The notes under the pieces were generated by a model, which ran no database searches, had not been told where the DNA came from, and saw only the letters and a list, made by a program, of their open reading frames with translations. Of a stretch of 64,000 bases of DNA, positions 31,641-42,599 are shown piece after piece. Position numbers and translations under genes: made by a program. How positions within the stretch are numbered: position 1 is the stretch's first letter; each line of letters begins with the position of its first letter. Source of the DNA: Adiantum capillus-veneris (Eukaryota > Streptophyta > Polypodiopsida > Polypodiales > Pteridaceae); contig CM043945.1 in assembly GCA_014529385.2 (NCBI GenBank), positions 155,504,741 to 155,568,740 on the forward strand, given 5' to 3'.

Positions 31641-34600
31641 GATGCATGCAGAGAGCAGGTGTGGGCACAGATGCCTTGACTTGTGGCTGAGGAGATGCGT
31701 CAGAGGCTTGAGCTGCCACTTCAACTTGAGGAGTTGCACACGGCTTTTTAATGCACTCCCCCGAGGTAGCTGTCCAGGTAAGGATGGCTTGCCTCCCAGT
31801 TTTCTCTTGGAGTACTGGGACTTGCTTGGCCCAGAATACTGTAGTGCTTTTCAGTACATCTTGCACAAGGAGAGATGCCTGACGGCATGAGTGAGGGCTT
31901 GATCTACCTCATCCCCAAGGAGGGTGGCTCCTTGGATGAGATTCGACAGTGACGCCCCATCACCATCCTCAACTCAGCCTACAAAATTCTTGCCAAGGCT
32001 CTGAGTTTCAGAATTCAGCCACTTCTAGAGAGACTTATACATGGGACTCAGATAGGTTTTGTCAAGGAGCGTAGTATCCTTGACAACATCTTTACTTTTT
32101 GGGAGGCTTCTGTCCTAGCATGGCTCCGTTGGTAAGGAGCTGGTGATTCTTCTTCTCGATTTTGAGAACGCCTACGACAGAGTTGACTAGGACTTTCTGG
32201 AGGGCACTCTACCCAGGATGGGCTTCTCAGATGCTTGGATCAGAGGGGAGTCAGCTTTGTACAGACGGGCACACAATCAGGTACTTTTGTCAGGAGGTAG
32301 AGGTGATCGTTTCATGCCCACACGTTCGGTCAGACAGGGCTGCCTTCTTGGCCCCTTCCCCTTCATGTTCTATGTTGAGGCAATAAGTAGGTTTTTGGTG
32401 TCGCAACAGGTTGGTTTACGGGGCTTAGCACTTCCTATTCGGGGAGATGAGCTACTGGACGCTGAGTTTGCAGACGACTCAGCCTTGTACTTGGATGGCC
32501 AGGAGGCCAACCTTTACAGGTGTGAGCAGGCTCTAGAGACCTTCTGTTGTGCATCTGGCGTACTGATCAACTGGAGAAAGACAGTGGCTTTCTCGGCTAG
32601 TAGTGCTCCTATGCCCGATTGGATGCCAAGTGCGGGTTTCAGGTGAATTCTCCCAGGGACTGCAACTCCCCTCCTCCTGTCTATCAGAAGCAAGTTGTTA
32701 CATTGGAGCTCCGCACGACTTTCTTTGGTAGGCAGACTTGTAGTGGCCAACCAGGTGTTGTTGGCTACTATGTGGTACATCACTTCTTGCTAGATCTTCT
32801 CGAGTTCTTGTATCAGCCAGATAGAGAGGCTGATCAGGAACTTCCTTTGATCAGGGCGTGACGCTCAGATAGCCCGGGCCAAAGTGGCTTGGCAGGTCAT
32901 CACTCTTCCTTGTTCTCAGGGAGGGCTTGGGATCATAGACCCAGCACAGCAGAGCAGAGCCCTTCTTGGGAAGTTTATCGTCAGAGGACTTCTTCCAAGT
33001 GAGGAGCCCTGGAAGGAGTTCTTGCTTCAGCGGCTTCGTGCTAGGGTGCCTCAGGCTGGAGGCCCCTGGCGACCTTCGACCAGATGGATTTTCACAAAGA
33101 TGCGCAGAGTTGGCTTGAGGAGGAGACTGGAGGACCGCTTCGCTGTGAGTTTTCTCCGACCTTGGGAGCATCTATGACGAGGCCTAGAGCAACGTCAGCC
33201 TACTTGCACGGAGGAGCGCCTGAGACAGCCCCTTGTTTGGAACCCCATGGTTAGCACTCGGAGAGGCTACTTGGTTGGTAGTCGGCCTCATGTTTCCTGG
33301 GGACCCATGGCAGCTGGTCCAGCACGCTCTTTGGGTGACTGGTTACAGTTTTCAGGCTTGTCAGAGGAGCTACAGGGCATGAAGGGGGTGCAGAGCATGT
33401 GCCAGGACATCTCAGTCTCGACTCTCAAAGACAGTACCAGCTGAGTGGCTCACACCTCTCGAGCCAGTAGCCATAGTTACCAGGAACGGGAAAACGAAAC
33501 GGGAACGCGGAACAAAATGCCATTCCCTGTTACGAGTACTCACGTTTGAAACACGGAACGGGGATTCGGAATGGGAACGGGGAATGAAGACCTGAAAACG
33601 GCCATTCCCTGTTACTATGCCAGTAGCACCCAGATGGATGGGAGCCTTCACGCGACTCGAGGTCCTCGTCTCAGTTCGGGCTTGCTCAAAGACTGTACCC
33701 TCCTTGTTCTTCGACATACAGGGTGAGGGACGCTTACACCGAGTTGCAATAGAGGCCCCGCAGGTGGCAGAGTGCTGTTTTCAGAGGATTCGAGTGGTGG
33801 GCAGCTGTGAGAGGACTTGTGTCATCGATCCTGACCCAGCAGCTCTTGAGAGTGGACACTAGAGACCATGGGCTTGGGAGAGCTTTCCACTGGCACGAGT
33901 ACAGTGGGACCCTCGAGAGTGGCTTTGGAGGGACCCTTTCTCCTCTGCAGACCACCCAGGTGTCCCTTTCTTTCAATACACTATTCGACTGGGACGTCAC
34001 ATACTGGCAGCACAGAGAGGCCCGACCTGCTGCTGCAGCACCTCATTGGCAGGAGGAGGGTCTCACAGCTGAGTTCTTGGCATCTTTTTGGGAGAGGTTG
34101 TGGGACTCCAGACAGACGAGGCGAGTCACTTTGTTCCCGTGACTGGTTGCACACAGAGCTACAGCAGTTGGGAGCTAGCTTGTACATAGTGGTCTCTCGG
34201 CCGCATGTGCAGCTTCTGACCATCTTGTGCAGAGTCAGTGTCACTGTCTTTGGGACTGTCCTTTGTGGCACAGCAGGTGTGGCTTCGCGCTCTTCGGCTG
34301 ATGCCTGCTCTTTCCACGGTTCGGCACTACACTTGGGGGGCAGCTGCTTGGTCCACTCTCACGGGCCCGGCACTTCATTTTGAGCTATCTTCCACCAGCA
34401 GGATGATAGTGATGCAGGGGGGGCGACCTACAGTCCAGCCTACCATAGAGCTTACTCCACAAGAGTGGTGCAGTGAGAGAGAGGAGTGCTGGGAGCTCAT
34501 CAGTGGCCTGACACTCTGGTTCATCTGGCGGGCCCGCTACTTCCGCATCTTTAAGCCTCGCCCTGTACCACCAGCAAAGACTATTCACGATCTTTGGCTA

Positions 34601-34642
34601 GAGCTGATCCATACTCTTAGAGGAGAGCTCGAGAGACTCTAG
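31641..34642 (+). pseudogene. ORF2 of LINE-2, RT and C-terminal part
   Basis: Colinear with LINE-1 16536-19360. RT blocks: SCPGKDGLPPSFLLEYW, TAG at 32188-32190 after AYDRVD (same place as LINE-1), RQGCLLGPF, EFADDSALYL (FADD at 32467-32478), and INWRKTVAFS, where LINE-1 has a stop. Frameshifts lie near 31745, 32105 and 32650, among others. The C-terminus (34238-34642) keeps WELISGLTLWFIWRARYFRI. A MITE interrupts it at 33472. Confidence 0.86.
33472..33618. mobile_element. 147-bp MITE of Mutator type
   Basis: Flanked by the perfect 9-base duplication GCCAGTAGC (33463-33471 and 33619-33627). The ends CATAGTTACCAGGAACGG and, reversed, CATAGTAACAGGGAATGG are imperfect inverted repeats of 18 bases. 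LINE-1 at about 18410-18440 shows the empty site. A 9-base duplication points to a Mutator-like transposase acting in trans. Confidence 0.88.
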
Positions 34643-34922
34643 GGCAGCTCCGACCGCATGCGGGAGAGCAAAGAGGCTTTCCTGCCACTCTGGCGTCCTG
34701 GGCCTTTTTTCACCATGGTCCAGGGTGTACTTAGATGGCACTACCGTCCACCTGTGTGGCTTTTCCCTCCTCCCATTCTTGATCTAGCCTCATTGTACAT
34801 ATGTTGTTTTTTAATTGGGAGAGTCTCCACATCATGTTTGTTGTAGCCCTCTCTTGAAGAGGTGGTTGTAGTCCTATGGGCAGTTTCATTAACTAATAGA
34901 AGGATCTTTTTCTCGGAAAAAA
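34643..34922 (+). other. 3' untranslated end of LINE-2 with A tail
   Basis: Noncoding sequence ending AACTAATAGAAGGATC, TTTTTCTCGG and seven A. LINE-1 ends with the same words (19359-19398) but lacks about 280 bases of the preceding segment. Confidence 0.82.
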
Positions 34923-34938
34923 ATATACTAAGAAATGG

Positions 34939-37288
34939 TTTATGGCTTAGGTGACTTGGTGATACCTCCTTCCACATGTGAAATGCATGTTTTAAAATCT
35001 AATCTAGTGGGAATTCATCTCCATATCTGTTAAACCTTTTTGCACTTGAGGTGCATATATCTTTCATTATTAGCACTCTGTGTCTAGACATCCATGCCTC
35101 TTTTGATTAAAAACCTGGATATGTTGATTGGTTAAACTTGATTTGACAAGAAAAAACAAGCTCAATCGCCTACTTAAATTAGGTCAAGAAAGCCTGAGCA
35201 TACAAATCACAATAGCAAAAGCCAGACTGTAGGATACAGCACAAATCATAGATGCTAACAGCTAGTAAATATTGAAGAGACTGAGTTTATCACAAAAGAA
35301 CATTAAGCATACAAACCCAAAGTGAGTGATGTACAGCACGCCAGGTTAGACAACTGTTCCTTTGTTACAGAAAATTAATTTTCACATCTCTTACCTCCTG
35401 GAGGTTGCCGTATTTCCATCCTTATTGCCATAGAAGACCGCCCTACCCATACAACAGCACCCGACATCCTTAAGTCCTGATTCAATGTTATACTCTTCCT
35501 TAAATGAATCTTGTCAACGGATGCAGTAACCAACATCAAAGGCCTTGTTATAGAGTCATTGTCTGAACAGTGCTGCCATTGAAAAAAGGCAGTATGTCAT
35601 TGACTACACAGCAAACTTCCCAGTATTTGACCAATTTAACGACCAAAAAAATATTGTTTTTAGCCCTATGTTCAATAAAAAATTAGACAACCATGAGCCT
35701 AAAAAGTGTAAAATTCATTGATTCCCTGGATCAATATATTACTCAGCAGACCGATATTGCATTTCCACTTGTTACGTGCCATTTATATGCATTAAGTGTG
35801 AACATTTTAAAAATCTAGGACACCCAAACAATCGCTAGTGTTTGCCTTCAAGGGATCGGGAAAGCTAATTGTTCCTCATCACAGTAACCATGAAGTTTCA
35901 AAACAATTCATATGACACGAGTTTCAAAAGTTTCAAACGGTTTCACTATTTTATGAAATGCCACACAGGGTTGTCATTGTACTGTCATACAGTAAAGTAC
36001 GGTACGGTTTCATATGGGAAAATACGGTGTATTTCAGATAATTTGGATAAATACGGTGTGTTTTTTTATTAAAAACTCAGCAAATTACCTCATGACTTAG
36101 GACTATACCTAGGTCTAGGGTTAAAGGGTCTAACAAACTTATGAAAAATGACCTACGGAGTGGGCCCAAAGACCAAAGACTCAAGGTACAAGGTACAAAT
36201 GTAAAGGACCATAATTGTATAAGTACGGCCGTACGAATGTATACGATACAAATGTACGACATGGGCATTCGTACAGAGTACACTTCCATGACGCCACAAT
36301 AGAGGTTACGTCAAATTCTTTGAGTATCAATCCATAAATATGCATGCTTGGAGCTTACACTCATATTACATGTATGTCAAAACAAGGGAGCACAAGGAAG
36401 GGGGGGGGGGGGAGGGGGGAGAAAGACACACACACACACACACACAGATTTTACTATCATCCTCGGAGGTCAAATATGACCTATGGGACCAAAGATACAT
36501 GTGATGTACTATGTATGGGGCTGATTAATGATTCTCGATGCTCCAGAATTGTGGTGATGAGAGTTGCAATAGAGAACCCACACTATGGTTAGGAGAGAAA
36601 AGTGGGGAGTTCGTTTTTGCCCTAAAAAGCACTAAAAACATGTTTTTTGATATTTTTCGGTGTTGCAGAGGCCTCTAAAAATCTCTTTGACGGTTGAGAA
36701 TTTGGATATGCAACATAAGTCAAAGTTGATCCTCTCAATAAGCCCTACCCATTGACGCGAACGGATTTTAATTCCGACAACGTTGGAAAAATAGGGCTTT
36801 CAGCAACAAATTAGGGTTTTTGCAAAAAAAAAAATCAGGATGTGTAAAATTAATGCTTTTGAAAGCTCTTGTTATTTGTGTATAGACAATAAGTAATAGG
36901 AGCAAGGAACATACATTTGAAAGCCATAGAGAGCGAGAACGGCTCAAGAATGAATCCGATAAGAATCATGAATTTTGTTTTGAAATTTGAATGAATGTAT
37001 GATGATGAGGAATGATGAATGATGAAATGAGATTACTATCTGACTGAGATGACTAGGTATTGTTGTGAGCACATCAAAAGTTCCAAAAGGGTAAGATGGT
37101 TGCAAAGTAATCTAGGTGCATCAAGAGTTTTGGATTGGATGAGATGACTAGATTGAATGATTGAAACACAGTGTACAGTGTGAAATAAGTGTGCAATTTG
37201 TGAACTACATGTTCAGTGAATGTACTATCTTGTGGAGTTAGAGATTGTACTCACTTCTAGCAACAAATCCAGATGGAAGTGATTACAA
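34939..37288. other. AT-rich noncoding interval
   Basis: No reading frame resembles a known protein. There is a G tract (36401-36413) and a (CA)n run (36427-36447). The last part, before the primer-like site at 37289, may include a decayed LTR ending GATTACA, but its left edge cannot be defined. Confidence 0.55.
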
Positions 37289-37300
37289 TGGTATCAGAGC
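37289..37300 (+). other. Primer-binding site of a decayed LTR element
   Basis: TGGTATCAGAGC preceded by GATTACAA, the layout of an LTR end. No second LTR was identified. Confidence 0.72.
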
Positions 37301-37462
37301 TCGGCTTGCTTCCTTGCCCTTTGCAAATCGAAGCACAATCCTAACAATATGGACAGAGAACATGAAGATTCTACAAATTTACCTTGCGAGATTACTGTAT
37401 AGGGAAAGTGGTCTTAACTTATGTCACATGGAAGAGTAGAATATCACTTTATGAAGAAAGAA

Positions 37463-37927
37463 CATTAGGGAAAATTTGGACTCTCAAAGGGACCCTATAA
37501 GGAGGTTTGACCTTGCCTCTATTGTCCAAAGTGGGCAACCCGGTGAAGTACATAAACGCTTTGTCAAAACCCTATCAACCAACATTTCATTTGAAAGATC
37601 TTAGAAAGTAGGTTCTAAATCCCCAAACTCCGACAAATTTGGAGTTGATTTGTAAACGTTATGGCCTCCCCATTGAAGTTGAAACGTGGAGAGAGATTCC
37701 ATTTATAAGCGGAGTTGTCAAATCAAAAAATGGAATCTTCTAGAATATAAGGAATCTGATGGCATGCTATATATCAATGGATAGATCTTGATGAGTATAT
37801 TCTAAATCTAAAATGTCCGACAAGTTTTGATTTCATTTAAAAATTTTACCGTGCGCCTGTCTTGGACAAGAGAGAGAAAGTCAAAGTCCTTATAGGACCC
37901 CTTTGAGAGTCCAAATTTTCCCTAATG
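37463..37927. repeat. MITE-like element with about 70-bp inverted ends
   Basis: CATTAGGGAAAATTTGG and the following about 50 bases recur in reverse complement at 37860-37927 with some mismatches. The 465-bp unit has no coding potential. A target duplication is not clear, so the superfamily is open. Confidence 0.65.
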
Positions 37928-38035
37928 CTAGTATTTACCAATATTACCAGTCCTTTCGAGATAAGAAACCAAAGTTCACGACCCTCGGTCCAAGATACTA
38001 ATTACCTTTATCGTCGATGACTGACTCCCGAAGAG

Positions 38036-38317
38036 ATGGCACAATACCGATCAAAAGAAAAGTATAACAAGTGTGGCCTTCATGGACATATTTCCTGCAA
38101 CTATCCGACAAATTCGAATAACAAAAGATCACTCCCATGTGAAAATTTTGAAAACAAGAAAGCCCAACCCTCAGTTAGATTAATTTTTGACTTGATAGGT
38201 GTTCCTACGATTGACACATCCAATGAACCATGCACAGCTATGAGAAAAGTTAAAATTCAAAATGCTCTTATCCTCTCAATTCAGAGTCCATGCAAAATTT
38301 TATCTCCCCACAGTTAG
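38036..38317 (+). pseudogene. Fragment with degenerate zinc knuckle (gag relic?)
   Basis: A frame of 93 codons containing KYNKCGLHGHISCNYP, which resembles a CCHC knuckle with altered spacing. It lies about 740 bases after the primer site 37289, compatible with gag of that decayed element. No other domain is seen. Confidence 0.4.
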
Positions 38318-38469
38318 CTGCAAGGTTAGGCATTGAAAAATAAGCCAAGGGGACGTAAACTGAAGCACAAATGGCTAGTGAGACTTACATATGATCGACA
38401 CCATTGATTGGATCACTTCAACTTCAAGTTCAGACATTTGCAGATCCAATCAGGAGAGGGGATCTAGCC

Positions 38470-38816
38470 TAAACGCCGTTGGGATGGGCATCCGGTGTCC
38501 GAGCGGACGTAGTGTGAACCCGGCCAGTGTGGCCGGCCATTATTATTAAAGAGAGGCCAAGGCCTCATTTGTAGTTATTGACCCCACTGGTAGAGTGCCA
38601 ATGGTTAGCCCGTGAGGCTAGGAGTGCGGAGGTAACCTCGAGGAGGTGAGGCCGGGTGGTATGGGACGCTCGGTCTTACAGGTGCACACCTACGTCCTCT
38701 GACGTTGGCCCCAACACGGAGGAGTTGTCGGATGGTGGCTATGGTCGCGTGGTTCGTCCGAAGCGTGTCTGTAGGTGGTCCGTGTAATCGGGAGATCCAC
38801 TTCGCGTGTTCGTTTT
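38470..38816 (+). repeat. Possible LTR before a primer site
   Basis: A GC-rich stretch ending GTTCGTTTT before the primer site. Its left edge and any partner LTR are not visible, so the call rests on position alone. Confidence 0.35.
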
Positions 38817-38817
38817 T

Positions 38818-38829
38818 TGGTATCAGAGC
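38818..38829 (+). other. Primer-binding site of another decayed element
   Basis: TGGTATCAGAGC followed by CGGCTTGG. The next 950 bases carry no recognisable gag. Confidence 0.7.
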
Positions 38830-39135
38830 CGGCTTGGCTACAGGAAGGACCACATGCACACCTATGGATCGGTTTGAGTCGGATAACCTTGATTTAGTCT
38901 AATTTTTAATGACTAATTGCTTATTTTTCTTCTCGAAAGCAAGTTTGCAGATGAAAATTAATCCTTGGCTGCTTTTTTTTTGTTAAAATCAGCAAATTAA
39001 CGGGGAAAATGCTGAAAATCACAATTTTTATTATTAGTTTTGTTGGTTTTCGATGAATGAATTTCTCATTGATTTGCTGATTTATGATTAATTTCAGCAT
39101 ACAGTACTTCTAAAATCTCCCTCTGTATTTTCTCC

Positions 39136-39137
<2 letters not shown>

Positions 39138-39185
<48 letters not shown>
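39138..39185 (+). repeat. (AG)n microsatellite
   Basis: About 24 uninterrupted AG units. Confidence 0.96.
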
Positions 39186-39186
<1 letters not shown>

Positions 39187-39791
39187 GAGGCAACCTTAGT
39201 TGTTGGTTTCTTTCCCTTGATTTTTATTAAATTTTTTGGACCCTCTTTTCACAAATGGCCGGACATTGTGTAGCCAATGTGAAACGACCGATGGCCGAGA
39301 GTTTCACCCGCAGTCGGGAAGGGCAGGTTGCCACGAGATGGTCGGGCCAGTTGGCACTTGTATCCGAGCAGTAAAAGGGTGTCCGAGCTCAGTTCAAAGT
39401 CATTTAGGCCCCTCGCTAGCCTTATAAGTTGGTGGGTACTAGGAAATTAACTCAAAAGAGGCAAACTGGACACATGGCGGCTCCAGATGCACTTTCCCAG
39501 TCTGCATGAAGAGGGGGCGCCCATTTCAAGAGAGGGGGCTGATGTTTTCTCTTCAAGTGACTACAGTGTGTGTGTGAGTAGTGGGTGCACGTGATCACGG
39601 CTTTAATGGAAAGCTTGCCTTCTCCCTTGCTCTGTAGCACGACGATTTGCTCTCGCGCATCTCTCCCCACCCTTGGCACATATGGTAATGCCCCACTAGT
39701 TGGGCTTCTCAGATGACCATGTACAGTTCTGAGGATTTTATGCACGTTTTGCCAAGGCGAGAGCCTCCTGAACAGGAACTGGATTAGCTAA
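39186..39791. other. Noncoding interval before C1
   Basis: I see no gene, LTR boundary or repeat that can be assigned here. Confidence 0.5.
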
Positions 39792-40575
39792 TTGCTAATC
39801 CCCCACAGGTACGCATTATTGCCATCGCGAAAATTTTTGGGCTACATGTTACCCCCTCTGATGCCCCAGGTGGTACCTCCTCCTCCGGCATCAAAAAGTA
39901 CGAGAGCTTCCAACTGGCAACCTTCTCAGCCGTCTTTTCAGATCGGGGGACTTTTCAGAAATATGGTGCAGCCATCTGACCCAGATCCAGTGCAACCGCC
40001 TTTGCCACCGCCATTGCCTCCACCTCCACCACCACCATGCTACAATGGTTGGAGCCCATATGGATACCCTTATTATCCATACCCGGGATATGCGCCTAAC
40101 CAACCCAAAGATTTCAAAGATGACGGCACGACAATCAAAGTTTTCACTTTTTCCGGGATGAAAGATCGCAAGAAAGCATTGCAGTTTCCACGACAACATC
40201 TATGCTTTGGGGAACTTATTTTCTTTGACCCCGGAGCTACAGAGAACTTCATTCATCCAAAATTCTTAAAGCAGCTACACTTTGATTATGATGCAGAGGG
40301 TGGAGAAATTGAAGCTGAGCTAGCCACGGGGCAAACTCAGAAAGTGGTACATCACCATACCACTCATTGGTGCTCTTCCAATGACTATTCAATATTATCA
40401 TGGAAAAGTTGATTTCCACATTATGGAGTTTGGCCATTGCAACGTTCTCTTGGGCATGCCTTGGCACGACAAGAATGATGCGACTCTCCAGGTTCGGAAC
40501 TGAACCATCACCGTGATGCAGAAGGACAACCCAGTCGTCCTCAAAGTTCGCTTGTCCGAACAAAACCTTGAATGA
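39792..40575 (+). pseudogene. gag: gag N-terminus fused to protease, C1
   Basis: A Pro-rich segment (QPPLPPPLPPPPPPPC) and Tyr/Pro repeats lead into DGTTIKVFTFSGMKDRKKAL, the conserved gag entry. The frame then jumps directly into an aspartic protease (LIFFDPGATENFIHPKF), so most of the capsid and the zinc knuckle are deleted without losing the frame. The frame ends at 40412; the protease tail (HCNVLLGMPWHDKND) continues in another frame to about 40575. Confidence 0.75.
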
Positions 40576-41462
40576 ACTCTCTACTTGTTTTTCTTTATAG
40601 CTAGAAAGTATAGTTTGAAAATTTGTTTGAAATGGATGGTATCTGTTTTGAACTTCTCTTGGTGCCGATTTGAGTTGTTTGACTCTGGTTTTAATACTGG
40701 TTTCAATGATTGGTGATTTTACTTCCGGGTGGAGTAGTGAGTAATGATGTTTGAGAATGCTTGTTCATAGTCATGGCCCGGACCCCTGTGGTTATTTGTG
40801 GGGAGAGTATTGAATGATCATAAAGTGTTGTTGTGACTCCCGGCCCGGACCTGGATGGTTATGCGGAAGGAGTATTAAGAATTCTGAGCAATTGTTATTC
40901 TCAGCACCTCCAAACGACGCAAGCTACAGTCTGGGGGGCGTTTGGTTGTAAAAGGCCTTTATATCTCCCGGCCCGGACCTTTTTAGGTTATGCGGGAGGA
41001 GTGATGAGGGAGTCGTTGAATATCTCCCGGCCCAGACCTTGTTAGGTTATGCAGGAGGAGTGTTCATCGGCAACTTTATGTGTCTATGTCTTGTAACATG
41101 CATATGTGAGCATTTGTGTTGCATTGTGATGTGCCAACCACTGAATATTTCCTAATTGGATGGGATTGCCTGGGTATGTAACTTTAGTGCATCAAGACAC
41201 CCGTGGAAGATCAGTGCGGTCTGGGTGTGATGACTAATTTTACTATGCCGGAATATCAGGAGTTCCAATCTGGACGAAAGGAGAAGCCAACTCCTTGATC
41301 AAAAGAGCCGAAAGGAGAAGCTAACTCCTTAACAAAAAGAGCAAACTGATTGTCCCTGGGAATGTCCCTCGGAATGACCCTCAGAAATTTTTTAGCTAAC
41401 TTGAGTTGTTTTGCAGATATGCTGTAATCGCGGACGACTACTCTCTTTCAAGAAGGGCACGT
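40576..41462 (+). other. Trailer of C1 with degenerate tandem repeats and polypurine tract
   Basis: 40770-41062 holds four copies of a motif reading CCCGGCCCGGACCT, then GGTTATGCGGGAGGAGT, spaced 60-130 bases. 41276-41345 holds two copies of AAGGAGAAGCCAACTCC-type units, also found reversed at the right end of the window. CTTTCAAGAAGGGCACG precedes the LTR. Confidence 0.75.
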
Positions 41463-42178
41463 TGTCACAAACTGCTGACGTGTCAAAGCCCTGAAGAATG
41501 GATCCAACTTACAGATGTCGATCGAGGGGCCTGAATCCTAAGAAGGACAAGTAACAGAAGAAGAAGACCTACCAACTTATGGGGACCCCGTCCGATGGGG
41601 CCCCAAGTGACATAAAGGATTAAAATAAAGCAAGACCCACCGTCCGATGGGGCCCCAAGTGACATAAAGGATTAAAATAAAGCAAGACCCCCACACACAC
41701 ACAAATCCGGAAATTCTGCGGACATGATGACATGGCAGAACTGTTTCACGCTAACAGTGCTTACGTGGCAGATTTCCGCAAAACGCATTGACAGTGCTTA
41801 CGTGGCAGTTGTACGGAATTCTGTGATTTACGCTGACAGCTTTTTGGCATTGCTTTTGGACCAGAAGCTTTTGAGTTTGAAGGCTTTTCATGTAAACTGC
41901 TTTTCATAGGCCAAGGGCCTATAAATGTGTTTCGGGCTCATTCTCTGGCATGCTTCCTGGAGAAGGTGCAATGTCTGGAGTACCGGCTTGTACTGTGTTC
42001 ATGCAATATAAAGAAATACCGAAAGGGGCGCCAAGGTTTGGGGCCAATACTCTCTGGGGTGGAATTCCGCCACTCCGTGTCGTGTGCTCTCTGTCTCTTT
42101 CAATTCGGTTGTTATTGAAGTGCTAAAGTCTGTTCAGTCTGTTCTTTTCTATTGGCACGTGGTGTCCGTCTTGTGACA
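41463..42178 (+). repeat. 3' LTR of C1
   Basis: Starts TGTCACAAACTGCTGACG and ends GTCTTGTGACA. A 52-bp tandem duplication lies at 41589-41692 (unit with CCGATGGGGCCCCAAG). Two GCTTACGTGGCAG boxes lie near 41760 and 41796. The block ATACCGAAAGGGGCGCCA is at about 42016. Confidence 0.88.
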
Positions 42179-42186
42179 CACATCGA

Positions 42187-42560
42187 CTATAAAAGGCCTT
42201 CAATAGACTCACATGAAAAGCATTGTGAATCTTCCAAGTATCGGGCAGCTTGAGTCTAAATGAGACATCATTTATCTTTTCTCTTATTTGGAAAGGCCCA
42301 TAATATCTCATGCTAAGCTTGGGAAAAAAAAAGCCGCTCCTTTCCTTCTCGTTTTCTTAGGCGTGCCTTCTCAAAACATAAGAGCACCCAATCGTCCTCC
42401 TTTAATTTCAAATCGCAACGATGTCGATCTACTGCCTTCTTATGTCATTCTTGAGATTTCTCTAAAGCCTCCCAAACCTTGGCAACTGCAATGCCCAAGT
42501 CCCTCGTGTACTGGTCGGCTTTAAAAATCTTATCATGGTCTGGGGAATGTTTTGATCTAC
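42187..42560 (-). pseudogene. pol: Integrase C-terminal part of D
   Basis: On the minus strand it contains [20 protein letters not shown] and HVSLLKAF, parallel to A1 4530-4810. The chromodomain is missing because the C1 LTR boundary lies at 42178/42179. A frameshift separates the part upstream of 42311. Confidence 0.8.
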
Positions 42561-42599
42561 CAGCTGATTCCCTTTATCTTTTCTTTCCTTGTGCCCTGG

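Larger units (their letters stand above)
20254..34921 (+). mobile_element. LINE-2: near full-length L1-type element with nested insertions
   Basis: The direct repeat ATATACTAAGAAATGG occurs at 20238-20253 and 34923-34938, and the element ends in a short A tract. Removing the copia insertion (23826-31640) leaves about 6.85 kb, normal for a plant L1. It contains a GC-rich 5' region, ORF1, endonuclease, RT and the C-terminal zinc-binding region, all with frameshifts or stops. Confidence 0.93.
39792..42178 (+). mobile_element. Gypsy element C1: gag-protease relic and 3' LTR
   Basis: A gag/protease relic, a long repeat-bearing trailer, a polypurine tract and a 716-bp LTR. No RT, integrase or 5' LTR is present. 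The LTR abuts the interrupted integrase of element D at 42179. Confidence 0.8.

Noticed and set aside
34939-37288. Small host genes in the AT-rich interval
   Set aside because: All open frames are short, lack recognisable domains and show no consistent codon pattern.
37289-38829. tRNA genes at TGGTATCAGAGC sites
   Set aside because: Only the 12-base primer complement is present; no cloverleaf sequence surrounds it.
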